The notes below the pieces were generated by a model. The model saw nothing but the letters and a program-made list of their open reading frames with translations, searched no databases and was not told where the DNA came from. Source: Argopecten irradians (lineage: Eukaryota > Mollusca > Bivalvia > Pectinida > Pectinidae). Taken from it: DNA of 64,000 nucleotides. The stretch lies in assembly GCF_041381155.1 (NCBI RefSeq), contig NC_091137.1, positions 27,635,351 to 27,699,350 of the forward strand. Direction: 5' to 3'. Numbering within the stretch: position 1 is the first letter of the stretch; each line of letters starts with the position of its first letter. The position numbers and the translations under genes were made by a program. Shown here piece after piece: positions 37,701 to 48,171 of the stretch.

Positions 37701-38809
37701 ACGGAACGTGAATTCAAGCGGGCAGAATGCAAGTAAAAGTAAAGGCAGATCAAGCGTTTTGGGGACTTTGCAATTCGTTTTTTCTATTTACCGGGCGGAT
37801 CGCTTTCATCATGAAGTTTTGTCTGGGTCATGAAAGTTTACGTTAGGAGATGTAAATATTTGTTTTAAATGGATTTTACGGCTGATTTTGTCAAAAAAAT
37901 TGTTGATTTATGAAAAAGAGGTAGGTATTTGACATTGATGACGATTTAAATATGATTTAAACGTTTTATATTGTCACAATCCAAACTTTGAAAATGTTAC
38001 CCTCAGCATCGGGTAAATGGCCTATCGGAAGTTAGAGGTTAGACACGACGTAATGTTCCAAAAGTGTCTCGTCGTGCTATATTACCTGCAATGCTACATG
38101 TACATTATATACTGTATCATGTATGTATTTATTGTATGATTATGAGTCCAGTGTAGAGGACCTCAATCCTGTACTGGAAAATAAACTTAACTTAACTTAA
38201 CTTATACCTCTAACATTGTTGGAGTAGGATATCCTCTTAGCTCTGATAACAATCACAGGGCCATGTATAGTTTCTATATGAAAAAATAGCCAGAAATACA
38301 TATTAAATGTTATTTTATATGTATTTCTGGCTATTTTTTCATATAGAAACTATGGATATCCTCTCAGCTCTGATAACAATGCCAGTCTGTCAGCAGGCAA
38401 ATCAGTCGTTGACATACAAACCTGGTAGCCTTTTGTGTCAGCGTAGTCATCTGTTTGTGACCTCCAGTCCTTCTGGATTTCCTACAATGAAAAATAGGTC
38501 CAAATATTACGGAATATGTTATCATTCGCTGTTGTATCAACTATGAAAGCCCTTTACTAAATCATGACAATATAACCAAAACATGCCCATACAAGAGATT
38601 TCCAACTTTTGAAAAATCCGCGGGATCTTGGTATAACAATACATGTTATGGGGATAACAAGCAATCTGTATGAACCATAATGAGTTATTACTTTGAAAAG
38701 TACTTATTTAAAAACATGCATTATCAAACTTTCAAAACTACGACGAAATAATTGTTTTTGTTTATGTTTTTACCCATCGCAAGGAACTCCGGCCCCCAAA
38801 GTCCGCCAT
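19774..38809 (-). CDS. CEP70: CEP70, centrosomal protein of 70 kDa, complete, 19 coding exons
   Basis: Coding exons in transcript order: 38809-38774, 38481-38422, 36197-36098, 35499-35373, 34193-34097, 33638-33465, 33005-32920, 32717-32649, 32060-31961, 31167-31079, 30725-30648, 30454-30343, 29210-29112, 28716-28558, 27764-27624, 27241-27070, 26646-26532, 20100-20021, 19835-19774. All junctions are GT-AG and keep frame, giving 651 residues (human about 597). It aligns with human CEP70 at EEWVELNKKL near the N terminus, at coiled coils, at GWKQDQEGLD...GERIAPW, at FDVPSVSGVFPRMNEIYTKL and at the last residues IPAVRALKLLSS. CEP70 localises to centrosomes, binds gamma-tubulin and supports microtubule organisation and cilium formation. 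The start (ATGGCGGACTTTGG) is inferred: it is the only upstream ATG I found with a phase-compatible donor. Introns are full of small transposons; intron 17 is 6.4 kb. Confidence 0.95.
20101..26531. other. CEP70 intron 17, 6.4 kb
   Basis: AT-rich intron without recognised exons. A short patch at 21525-21602 (ACCGGTTATTCGG, ACCGGTTAAAC after GTTGTCAAACCGGT) resembles ends of hAT-type elements. A 27-bp direct duplication lies at about 26039-26091 (ATGTTTACTGAAAATTTCAA twice). ORFs here look like chance. Confidence 0.5.
21525..21602. mobile_element. Possible hAT-like transposon remnant
   Basis: Contains TAGAGTTGTCAAACCGGT and repeated ACCGGTTA motifs, a pattern I associate with non-autonomous hAT ends. 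No matching second end was found. Confidence 0.25.
26812..26895. repeat. Diverged interspersed repeat fragment, copy 2
   Basis: Partner of 3714-3800 on the same strand, in CEP70 intron 16. Shares GTGAAAAGTCAAAATTTTCT and the trailing GGGAATAGGAATTCATAC block. Confidence 0.45.
27921..28328. mobile_element. MITE in CEP70 intron 14
   Basis: The left end TTTAAAGGACCACCACCTTT is mirrored by the right end (reverse complement TAAAGGCCCACTTCCTTTTC) about 400 bp away, with no coding sequence between. A single copy in this window, so the family is not confirmed. Confidence 0.6.
28380..28400. repeat. Poly-T tract in CEP70 intron 14
   Basis: Uninterrupted run of about 20 T on the plus strand, next to the MITE at 27921-28328. 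Confidence 0.8.
31342..31705. mobile_element. TTAA-flanked MITE, copy 1 (inverted)
   Basis: Starts TTAAAGATGCTCCACCGCCG and ends CGGTGGAGCATCTTTAA, so it has perfect terminal inverted repeats with TTAA at both ends, as in piggyBac-type target sites. It lies in CEP70 intron 9 in opposite orientation to the copies at 48172-48534 and 54149-54505, with matching interiors (ACACCATTACCA, GATTGCGCATGCACCAAAGG on the complementary strand). About 364 bp, non-coding. Confidence 0.88.
32326..32548. repeat. Probable interspersed repeat in CEP70 intron 8
   Basis: Contains GACCTTTTGACCCCAAA, TGAAGTTTGATCAAAATCCA, AGTTCTCAAGTTATC and a run of GACAGACAGAGAGACAGACG. This word order is common in dispersed repeats of mollusc genomes as I recall them. 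There is no second copy in the window, so the call rests on that memory. Confidence 0.4.
34268..35101. mobile_element. 834-bp TTAA-flanked inverted-repeat element in CEP70 intron 4
   Basis: The left end TTAAAGGGACATGAACCTTA is mirrored at the right end by TAGGTTCATGTCCCTTTAA, inverted repeats of over 20 bp with one extra base. Both ends carry TTAA, so the target site would match piggyBac-like insertion. The interior has only small ORFs (longest 115 codons, no recognised similarity), so it appears non-autonomous. Confidence 0.75.
35709..35870 (-). mobile_element. tRNA-derived SINE, partly duplicated head
   Basis: On the minus strand a box A-like TAGCTCAATCGTTAGGAC (about 35852-35835) is followed by box B GGTTCAAATCC (about 35807-35797). 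The 3' part is followed by a second, partial copy of the same block: CAGGAGAGGATAAAATGCAG at 35709 resembles CAGGAGAGGAGATAATGTAG at 35765. A degenerate tRNA gene is the alternative reading. Confidence 0.6.
35903..36080. mobile_element. Short MITE next to the CEP70 exon 3 splice donor
   Basis: The left end GCATATTACAGAGTTAGCTC and the right end (reverse complement GAATATTGCAGAGTTATCTG) form inverted repeats of about 40 bp with mismatches, both running into GGTATTGAT. A related head, TATATTACAGAGTTACCTCC, occurs at about 31297-31316 just before another MITE. The right end is about 17 bp from the donor of CEP70 exon 3 (GT at 36097-36096). Confidence 0.65.
36717..37243. mobile_element. Foldback element with about 100-bp inverted repeats in CEP70 intron 2
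   Basis: The left arm (about 36717-36815) and right arm (about 37143-37243) are inverted copies, sharing for example GAGGGATAATTTTGTT, TGCAGGATTCTGTGAAATG (right arm GCGGGATTCTGTGAAATG) and outer TTGGGGA ends. The 330-bp centre is unrelated and non-coding. Confidence 0.8.
37380..37442. repeat. Inverted repeat (hairpin) in CEP70 intron 2
   Basis: ATGAGAGTCGACTGGTCAGC and GCTGACTGTCGACTCTCAT form a near-perfect 19-bp stem around a loop of about 24 bases. Confidence 0.7.
38155..38210 (+). mobile_element. Possible retroelement 3' tail
   Basis: TGTACTGGAAAATAAACTT followed by tandem AACTT units looks like the 3' end of a LINE or SINE with a short repeated tail. The body upstream (to about 37980) is not recognised. 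Confidence 0.35.
38227..38380. repeat. Perfect 37-bp-arm palindrome between 27-bp direct repeats
   Basis: Arms 38267-38303 and 38317-38353 are exact reverse complements (ATAGTTTCTATATGAAAAAA and onward) around a 13-base spacer. Direct repeats 38227-38253 and 38354-38380 (GGATATCCTCTTAGCTCTGA and onward) differ at one base. It lies in CEP70 intron 2, about 40 bp from exon 2. Confidence 0.9.
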
Positions 38810-39051
38810 ATTTGTTTACAACTCCGGACTTAATATAAAAATGAATATATTCTTTTTTGATCAGAAAAGCATTCTTTTAATAAACAATATAAATATTTTG
38901 AAAAGTTCTTTTCAATGAAATCCAAACATTTTTTTATTATTGTGAGTTATATTAAGATTAAATGTCTTCAGCTCGGTACTGGTTTTTAACAGGTGCCCGG
39001 ATGTTGTGTAAATAGTTGCCCAGCAGCCGATTTTAGGATTGTAATCGAAAG
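38810..39051. promoter_or_regulatory. Inferred shared (bidirectional) promoter region of CEP70 and FAIM
   Basis: CEP70 starts translation at 38809 going left. To the right, GTAAGA at 39051 is a good donor for a non-coding FAIM first exon. Two ACTCCGG words, whose reverse complement CCGGAGT contains GGA, flank the CEP70 start and could be ETS-type sites. No TATA box is obvious. The location is inference from gene geometry. Confidence 0.4.
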
Positions 39052-39199
39052 TAAGAAAATATTGATGGTGCATCTTGTAATATCTCGTGTTTCAGAGCTC
39101 ATGATATATATATCAATTTTGAATTCAAACTATAGTTTTGTAGTGGATTTATGTTAGCCTACAACTGGTTTTGCTCCGCAAAAATATGAAAGTTACATA

Positions 39200-39360
39200 G
39201 GCCCAGCATGTCAAATACATTGTACATCACCTGATGCTGATCATTACATAGGTATTAAGCACACTGATAAGTCAAAGACCCACTACAGCGGGTCTTTGAC
39301 TTATCAGCGCGCTAAATACCTATGGATCATAATAAATGTTTGACATGTAGGCTAAACTGT
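39200..39360. repeat. Hairpin / foldback element upstream of FAIM
   Basis: A perfect 18-bp stem (CTGATAAGTCAAAGACCC at 39264-39281, GGGTCTTTGACTTATCAG at 39290-39307) has an 8-base loop. Imperfect pairing continues outward through CATAGGTATT/AATACCTATG to CATGTCAAA/TTTGACATG, about 150 bp in all. Probably a small foldback MITE in the FAIM 5' intron. Confidence 0.75.
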
Positions 39361-39501
39361 CGCCTGCTACATGTACAATATTATCAATTTCATACTCAAC
39401 AACTGATATCTTTATTTGCAGTCGGTAAACACCCCAAACAAGTCTTTTACAACCGCCTATATAGCCGTAAAAACAGATACATGTACCCTTGATGGACCAG
39501 T

Positions 39502-40302
39502 ATTCGTCACGATATTAAAATATTCTCGGATATCAACAAACCAGCAAGAAATAAAATGTACCAATTTTATCAACACAAATAGACTATATAATATTTTGTC
39601 TTACTTGTACAATAAGTTGTTTATCAACTCCTTATTTATCTATCCCGGTACGGAAGATTTCTACCCGCCGGTCGCTGGGTGATGGCCGATACTATAGGGA
39701 CCTATTTTCGTCAAGGGGGCTGTTTGGCTTATTGAGAAAATTGAGATAATTCCAAAAAAATGCTGAGCAGCAGGCGCTTGTGAGATCGTGTTTAAGCTGA
39801 AAATTTCTTGTTGTTACATCTATTTTAAGTCTTTAAACCTCTTGGTCATGGAAAGTGGCGAACACCTCTGTTTACATAGAATAATGTTATGTTTTCAACA
39901 GTACGGCACCAAAAATTTCGGGTATGTTGAATCGCCAAAATAATTTGTAATAACCCAAAATCTGGGCTATGAATCACATGATCAGACATGTGACTTCCGG
40001 TACTTTGTTGACATACTGCTGATCAGTGCATGTGGACAGTCAATCGCTGACGGTAGGGTTTTAAAGTTTCATTTAAAATTGACTTAAAAAAATACCTTCA
40101 TTTTGGGGTATATTGCTACATTGTTTTTATAAAATCACTTGGTTATAGCACACAACCTTTTTTAAGCAAGACAAATTTTCTTTAATCAAATCTGCTTTAC
40201 CAGACGACACTCTTTATGAAATCATAGTTCATGAGATATAAGCAAAATTGTAAACATGACGAAAACAGGTCCCTGACAAATTTAGGGCACTTGACCATAC
40301 AT
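39502..40302. repeat. Interspersed repeat, about 800 bp, copy 2
   Basis: Partner of 268-1068, same strand, with the same internal inverted motifs (TCAAGGGGGCTGTTTGG at about 39710 and CGAAAACAGGTCCCTGA at about 40260). Differences from copy 1 are scattered substitutions and small gaps. It sits between the putative FAIM promoter and the first coding exon. Confidence 0.75.
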
Positions 40303-40747
40303 GTAATATACATTGTACACCTACATTGTATGCAAGACAATTACACTGATTACATATGTAAGTCAACATGGTGTACATTACAGTAAGCACACTGACATTT
40401 TCTTAATTCAATAATTGTAGACGTACAGGTAGCAGGTGTTTGTATGAAACCTATATGGCCCACATCATGCAGAGTCAATGTAGGCCTAGCTACTCTTAGT
40501 TTGAAAATTTGGGCTCAAAACATTTTGAGTTGTGAATTGGAAGCCATACATGTATGTGATTAACAATTTATATTATGTTTTGAGTATCTACACAGCTAGG
40601 CCTATATGTCTAAAGTAAATACAACATGTACAGTATACAAATGTATGTATATGACTACCTTAATTACTAGTTGCATCATTTGTATCCACACAATTGTTTA
40701 TATTTTGTTGTTTGTTCCTATATATACTGACAGGTGAAAATCTGAAA

Positions 40748-42602
40748 ATGTCAAATCCAGATACAGTTGCTAGTTGGAAGCTTCCCCTTCCTGATGGAGT
40801 ACATATTATTGAATTTGATCATGGAACAACTTCAGGCAAGCGAGTCATTCGAGTAGATCAAAAGGTATTTAATGCATCCATAGGTAAAGTGATGTGGTTT
40901 ACACTATGTAATGCCATCAATTCATGAGTCTCCCACTCTTTTTGAAGTTTATAATAAGTTTTCTTCTGAATAATTTATTGCAAGTACAAAAGTAATTGAT
41001 TTCATATCAAAAATAAGAAATGCATGTATGCACTATAAGGCTTTTTTTTGATATATATATGTATATACTTCTGTTTTACAAATTTAAAAAAAAAAATTTC
41101 AAGTTTGATTTACTATAAGGTAAGAGTGAAAATTTACCAAGAAAATGTCATACAATTTTGGCAGAATAAAATGTATTAGACAAGACCTGGTTTGGACAGG
41201 TTATACTGTGAGTATAATGTTATAAAAACTTAACAAGAATTAATCTTGACAGGAGCTGATGAGAAAAGACTGGATGTTCAAACTAGTGGGGAGAGAAACC
41301 TTCCAGGTTGGAAAAACCAAATGTACCATTAGTATTGAAGCTGTTAGCGGATTTGCCTATGAATACACATTGGAGGTGAATGGAAAACCACTGAAGAAAT
41401 TCAAAGAAAATCAGGGGAAAATCCAACAGTCTTGGCATGTTGTAGTAGACGGGGAAATCAAAAGGATTTGTCTAGGTATGTACAATTAGTTTTCATAATA
41501 AAAATTGTATATGACATTGCGAAAAAATTTAATACTATACATTTATTGTATTTGGGACCATATCTTTGTCGTATACCAGAATGTTAAAATAAGAGGCTGC
41601 CTTTTGAGGTTTTCCTATAAGTTTTAGGAAGTAAACTTATAGCTGTCAGCACGTATAGCAATTAATGAGAAATAAACGAAAGAAACTTGATGAACCAGCC
41701 AGGCTAACCATTGATATCATGAATAGTTTCGGTAGCAGTTCATTGATATTAATAATCCAAACATACAGAAACAATTCGGTTTGAAATGTTTCAATGTTGA
41801 ATGATTGATAATACAAACTTCCTTCTCCTTACAGAAAAGGACACTTTAGATGTATGGATGGATGGCCAAAAGTTAGAAACAGGAGTAAGTATGAATAACC
41901 TATATTATATTGGTATATTACTAAAGTATAGTTTGTATGTGCATTAGAAGTACATCCATGATTCTCAGGCAGTCAGGGGTTAATTACTGCCACTGTTATT
42001 TATATCAAAGTTAAACTGAAGGCATGCATTTCAACTGAAAAAAACCCCAAAAAACTGACCAATCACAGGTCTACAATGTCTTTCTTTGAAGATTGTGTGG
42101 TGACACCCAACTTCAATGTCAGCAGCAAAGGAACAAACAACCTCTTTCATCTGTTGTCGTACACAGAGCCTTCAGTTTTGCTATGCCATAGTCCAGAGGT
42201 GTATATAATAACAGTGATAGTAACTCAGATCTGGTGTTACAAGGGCAATAGAAATATAGCAGCTGTATATTGATAGTGTACATGCAGTTGAAAATTGATA
42301 CATCTTAAACATTCTAGTCATTATTATAATTGATATGTAAAGTGATCATATATACATGTATATTTCCATAAGTACCATATACAAATGACTGAAATTCAAA
42401 AGCTGATTGGCACTAAGACAGTTTATTTTACTACAACTAGGGTGAATTTCAAAGCGATGGCGATGGAGTGGAGACACATTTTATGATAAATGAAAGGATG
42501 GCTGGAAGAATAGTTGCAACGAGTAGCGGAAAGAGGAGTAAAGGAATCATACACACACTGTTTGTTAATGACGATGAAATACGGGAAGCCACAAATGAAT
42601 AG
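40748..42602 (+). CDS. FAIM: FAIM, Fas apoptotic inhibitory molecule, complete
   Basis: Coding exons 40748-40864 (its exon begins after the AG at 40732-40733), 41253-41475, 41835-41884 and 42441-42602 keep frame at GT-AG borders and give 183 residues, close to human FAIM (179). Near-identical stretches to human: LPDGVHIIEFDHGTTSGKRV, then WMFKLVGRETFQVG, SGFAYEYTLEVNGK, LDVWMDGQKLET and a C-terminal KGIIHTLFVNDDEI. The whole protein is the FAIM1 family, two beta-sandwich halves. FAIM is a cytosolic protein reported to protect against Fas-induced death and to limit protein aggregation. The ATG is followed by SNPDTVASW, aligning with the short human isoform. Divergent neighbour: CEP70. Confidence 0.97.
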
Positions 42603-45600
42603 ATCTGATTATCACACAACATTACTGCAATGTATACAAATGTCATATAACCAACCAACCCTTGAATATTGCTCATATAGAGTAGATGAAATTCAGTATT
42701 GGTTGCTGTAATTAAAATATTAAACTTTTTAGGGAGATAATTTAAAAAGTATTAAGGGGAGATAATTTAAAAAGTATTAAGTTTAATACAAAAGATAAAT
42801 AATGTTGTTTGATGGGGGTTGTCGTCCTTGTTTGGGTAATAACTGAGTCTAAGACGCAATAAATAATCATATGCTAAGGCAAAGATATTGAAGATATTAT
42901 TATTAAAGATATAATATGAATCTTGCAGGCACAACTTTTCAAATAATACCAATCTTACAAGGGAAGATATACATGTATGTGTAATATGCAAATAGATTAT
43001 ACATGTAGGTACATTTTGTGTCTTGATCCTGGTTGTTCCTAATATGTCACTTAACCTGATTGGCTGATTCTATTACAAGTTTAAAGTGCACTTTGACACT
43101 TTTTTTCTACTTTTTTTCATTGATAATTTTTTCACTTTTATTTAAAAAAAAGATCAATTGCTAAAATTCAACCTCCATGGATTGTGATATAGAACTATAG
43201 CGTGGGAAGCAACAGGTGTTGTGATGTTTTTAAGATTAAAAATATACAACTCTTCTGTTTTTTGAAAAATTTGATTACCATTTTTCATGTATTCATTGTA
43301 TATAGTTGATGGTTGTTATTTATAAGATAGACACATAAGCTATTATCATTAACAGTTATTTATATTGTATATTTATATTCATTTATTTGGTTGTTGAGTA
43401 TAGGGTTTCGATATACCATTAAAAAGATAAATACATTGATGTTTATGTAGTGTTAAATTCCGTCCCACTTTTCTACCTTAGCTTGAAGACTCTATTCTTC
43501 AGAATCTACATGTTAGATTTAACTCCACATGTTCAAACATCATCATTGACAAAGATATATTATTGTAAGCCTCTGACTCTCGTTATGGTAACATATTATT
43601 GTAAGCCTCTGACTCTCGTTATGGTAACAGAATACATATCCTGCCAACATTTGCACCTGTGATTGCCAAAATATACATGCATGGGTTTGTGTTTCATGTA
43701 CATATGATACAAAAGTTGTCCAGAAAAATACTTGTCTATTAAAGCAAAGTGATTGATGGAGTTTGTTTGGCTGAGAGATCATTTTAAAACTATTCTTCTG
43801 TAATGCTTGCTTACTTTATTTTGTTGTGTCTTTGATGTTGGTTGCAATTTCAAAATTTTATAGTTAAAATAACTCTGCCTAGTCGTTTTTTGTTGTTTTT
43901 TTTGTATTTTCAACATTATAATTATTTTGTTGAAATCACAGAATTATATAAAACAGATAATTTTATTATTTTGAGTTACTTCCCTTGGTCCAAATTCCCC
44001 AAGATAATGTAAAGGTGATCCACATAGATACATTTGTAACCGTGTAATTCTGTTGTTAATAGTTACATTGAAGACTACACTTAAATTTGGCCGAAATGTT
44101 TCCGATGAATGATACACACCTGTGACCTGACATTTAGGATGTACTCTGTCTAATCAGATGTGATGCATGCATGTTCATTATATTTTTTATAAAACAATAG
44201 TTTTATTTAGCATAATATGTGTAAATGGTTATTTTTCTATTTGTATTGTACATATTTCATGCTTTGTGATCAGGGTAAGTGCATTTATCCAGTCGAACTA
44301 CTAAGAGTTTTTGTTAACATTCCAGGATCAAAGATTTTATTTGCCTGTTTGCTCATCCTGTATGGATTTTTCTCTTTTTTTTTTTTCTGGTTCTGAAATT
44401 TTCACAAAAAATCATGATTCACTAACTATTCGAACATTCCTTGTTATTTCATGCGTATATACAGGAATCCACTTTCCTGTAGTCTAATTCTGGATTATTA
44501 CAAATGCAATATACGTGTATATTCTTTATCAGTGTTTTAAAAATAAAACTTGAGTTTTATCACATGAAACACCTTGAACACATACCGTATTGAGCCTTCA
44601 TTAGCTGGAGTACAGCTATTACACAAATACCAAATGTGATGACCTACAATGTATTTATTTCACGACAATGGGACAGATTGTGTCCCCCGATTTTAGCCTG
44701 TCTATATATCTCCTATTAATATATTCATGAATGTGTATTTATGATTTTAACCTTTTGTAAGAGCACTAGCTGTACATTTAAGTTGTAATGCTATATGGAT
44801 ATTTATTTTCATTATGTGTACAATTTGTTGTTACCTTTCTCCTCCACATGAAAATGTTTCAACTTTGTGATATTAATTTTGTATTATCTTAAAATGTAGG
44901 ATTATATTGTAACGTGATCTGTATTTCCTTAAAAGATCTCTTATTTTTTATATTCAATCTGGTTATTTACATCATATGGTACTCCTCTCTGAATTTTACA
45001 TTTTATCTAATTTTGAAATTCACATTAATAATATGTAATTAATTATCAAGCAGTTATCAAAATTACACATCCCTTATGATTTCGGATTACAAGGAGTATT
45101 GTCCATGCTGCCTTATAATGTTGTATACTTGACCCAAAGAAATTATATCTATTTCAGCATTTTACCTTACCCGGAATAAAAAAACCTCATGTGACTAAGT
45201 AACTTTTTACACATGTATGTAACACTGAACATTGTCAACACTATATCTAAAAATAAAGATTAATCGATTGTTGCAATTTGACGTATGGAATGTTTCTAAG
45301 ATAGAAATAAAAGAAAAGAGTGATTTACTTACTGATATATGTAGTAAATATTCAGAATTAAAGAAGTTATGGTATCACACTTTCATTTCATATCAATAAC
45401 CAAGAAACAGGTATTTTACTGACACACAGTTTAGAACTTAATTGTATATGGGTTAAGATGTGGTAAGGTGGTATGGTCAAATGTGTGTGCATGTTGTGAA
45501 TGGTTATAGAATTTAGTGATCACACAGATAAAACGAGTGCTGAGAAAGATTAGTGAGCAGACGGATGAAATGAGCACCATTATAAACAAAAATTAGGATC
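42603..45600. other. FAIM 3' flank, probably a long 3' UTR in part
   Basis: AAT-AAA hexamers occur at about 42857 and 45252, so the 3' UTR could be short or up to about 2.6 kb. Two small direct duplications lie at 42733-42781 (GGGAGATAATTTAAAAAGTA) and 43559-43628 (TTATTGTAAGCCTCTGACTC). No other gene is recognised. Confidence 0.4.
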
Positions 45601-45611
45601 AGATTATCATG

Positions 45612-46722
45612 CAGTGGATGAAGTGAGGGATGCTGAAATAGCATTGGATGAAGTGAGGGATGCTGAAATAGCATTGGAGATGAAGTAAGGAATGCTGAAA
45701 TAGCATTGGATGAAGTGAGGGATGCTGAAATAGCATTGGATGAAGTGAGGGATGCTGAAATAGCATTGGATGAAGTGAGGGATGCTGAAATAGCATTGGA
45801 TGAAGTGAGGGATGCTGAAATAGCATTGGATGAAGTGAGGGATGCTGAAATAGCATTGGATGAAATGAGGGATGCCGAAATAGCATTGGATGAAGTGGGG
45901 GATGTTGAAATAGCATTGGATGAAATGAGGGATGCCGAAATAGCATTGGATGAAGTGAGGGATGCTGAAATAGCATTGGATGAAGTGAGGGATGCTGAAA
46001 TAGCATTGGATGAAGTGAGGGATGATGAAATAGCATTGGATGAAATGAGGGATGCCGAAATAGCATTGGATGAAGTGAGGGATGCTGAAATAGCATTGGA
46101 TGAAGTGGGGGATGTTGAAATAGCATTGGATGAATTGAGGGATGCTGAAATAGCATTGGATGAAGTGAGGGATGCTGAAATAGCATTGGATGAAGTGAGG
46201 GATGCTGAAATAGCATTGGATGAAGTGATGGATGCTGAAATAGCATTTGATGAAGTGAGGGATGCTGAAATAGCATTGGATGAAGTGAGGGATGTGGAAA
46301 TAGCATTGGATGAAGTGAGGGATGTTGAAATGGCATTGGATGAAGTGAGGGATGCTGAAATAGCATTGGATGAAGTGAGGGATGTGGAAATAGCATTGGA
46401 TGAAGTGAGGGATGCTAAAATAGCATTGGATGAAGTGAGGGATGCTGAAATAGATTGGATGAAGTGAGGGATGCTGAAATAGCATTGGATGAAGTGAGGG
46501 ATGCTGAAATAGCATTGGATGAAGTGAGAGATGCTGAAATAGCATTGGATGAAGTGAGGGATGCTGAAATAGCATTGGATGAAGTGAGGGATGCTGAAAT
46601 AGCATTGGATGAAGTGAGGGATGCTGAAATAGCATTGGATGAAGTGAGGGATGCTGAAATAGTATTGGATGAAGTGAGGGATGCTGAAATAGATTGGATG
46701 AAGTGAGGGATGCTGAAATATA
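45612..46722. repeat. 30-bp minisatellite, about 37 copies
   Basis: Nearly perfect tandem array of a 30-base unit (GATGCTGAAATAGCATTGGA plus TGAAGTGAGG). Sequence variants (GATGCCG, GATGTTG, GATGTGG, AAATGAGG, GTGGGG) recur in clusters. A one-time 3-base insertion and two 3-4-base losses break the phase. Open frames run through both strands (up to 445 codons on the minus strand) because the unit is a multiple of three; substitutions are often amino-acid-changing in every frame, which argues against a protein. Confidence 0.95.
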
Positions 46723-46996
46723 GTTATCAAAAGAGTGAAGTGAATGCTGTAAAAATTAAAATTACAAACTTGTTTTTTCATCTTCCTTTCCCAACATTGT
46801 GTGATTGTGTTACATTGAAAATTGCATTCAACAGTAAGTCTATGTCGCACTCAAATTGAAAATATATATGTGCCGTAAGATTCATACGCACAAATCAAGA
46901 ACAGCTTTCAATATGTTATTCACCACAAAAGCATTACCATCAGCTTGGTAATTTCACTACTTACTACTGTACAATGCGTGAGTTTTAATTTGACAA

Positions 46997-47135
46997 CAGT
47001 AAACCTCCGGTTAATTCGAACTTGTAGATAGTTCGAACACGTAATTTTTTTTCAGGAAAACTGTGATTTTTCAGCTAGTCATAGTTCGAACACTGACTCT
47101 TTATAACAAATCCTATTTCAAATAGTTTGAACATG
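46997..47135. mobile_element. Possible Tc1/mariner-pogo (Tigger-like) end fragment
   Basis: ACAGTAAACCTCCGGTTAAT followed by repeated TTCGAAC words resembles one end of Tigger-type elements (CAGT... terminus after TA). No opposite terminus was found. Confidence 0.4.
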
Positions 47136-48171
47136 TCAAATTATGATCGTAAGAGTAAGGATTTTTGTCGGCATATCGGAAGTCAAATATAGTTCAAAAT
47201 GGAGTTTTGGCAGTACTGCCAAAAAACACTAGTCTACAGTGCAGTAAAATTAATACACAGGGTAAAACCATGAAGCCAAGTTTTTGTCTAAAGTGTTGTC
47301 AGTAATTATTGACTTTTTTAGATATGTTTTTATCCTAAAACATAGAGCATAAAAACAATAACTATTATGATGCATAGATCTGTTTCGTAACTAATGTCTA
47401 TAGAGCATCATACATGTGCCTTCGAATGATTTTCAAAATTTTATTGATCAAAACTTATTGTTTTCAATATATTACTGAAGAAAAAAGCCATGTCAAAATT
47501 TTCGTCCAGTTATGGCACATATAACATACAAATTCACCAGATAACAGTTTGGTTATGTGAGCTACTAGTATAAATCTCGCCTTTATCTTACAGGATGTCC
47601 TGGCGGACATTTGTTGAAAACTAGTCATTCATAGAAATTATCTTATGGAAATTCTAACCTAAAGACAACAGACACTATGTGTACAAACCGACGAAAGAAA
47701 AAAAAAACACCTTAGTCCAATGTTGTGACAAAATTAATACCAATCCGTTGTGTAAGGTCTGTCAAAAGAAATGATTGTGATTATTGTTATACTTGGTGTA
47801 ACATGAATACTTGAACTTTTGATAAACTGTATTGTCACTATTGAATAAATGTGTATGCTGGTCAGGCAATTAACTGAATATGCACTTGTGTATGTTTTCA
47901 TTAAATTCCAGTTAATGATAAAAAGCGAGGAATGCATACAATTGAGAGTTTATATCGGTCTATAAACAAGAAGCAGAATTACAGTGCAATTAAAATTTAC
48001 AGTAGCCAGGAAATGGAAAGTCAGTTGGAAGTTATCCAATAGTATTTTAGAACTGCACAAGATAGACGGCCTGATTCCTGTTACCAACATTCGTGAGCTT
48101 GGGAAAGAACTATGTATATATCATCGGAGAGGAAAACCTACTGAAGTTGATTTTTGTTGCGAACAGATTAT

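Noticed and set aside
42076-42273. 65-codon ORF within FAIM as an alternative exon
   Set aside because: It sits in the FAIM intron between 41884 and 42441 without matching splice phase or family similarity.
45513-46850. ORFs of 445, 342, 265 and 253 codons as genes
   Set aside because: All are readings of the 30-bp minisatellite. Several frames on both strands are open and unit differences change amino acids freely.
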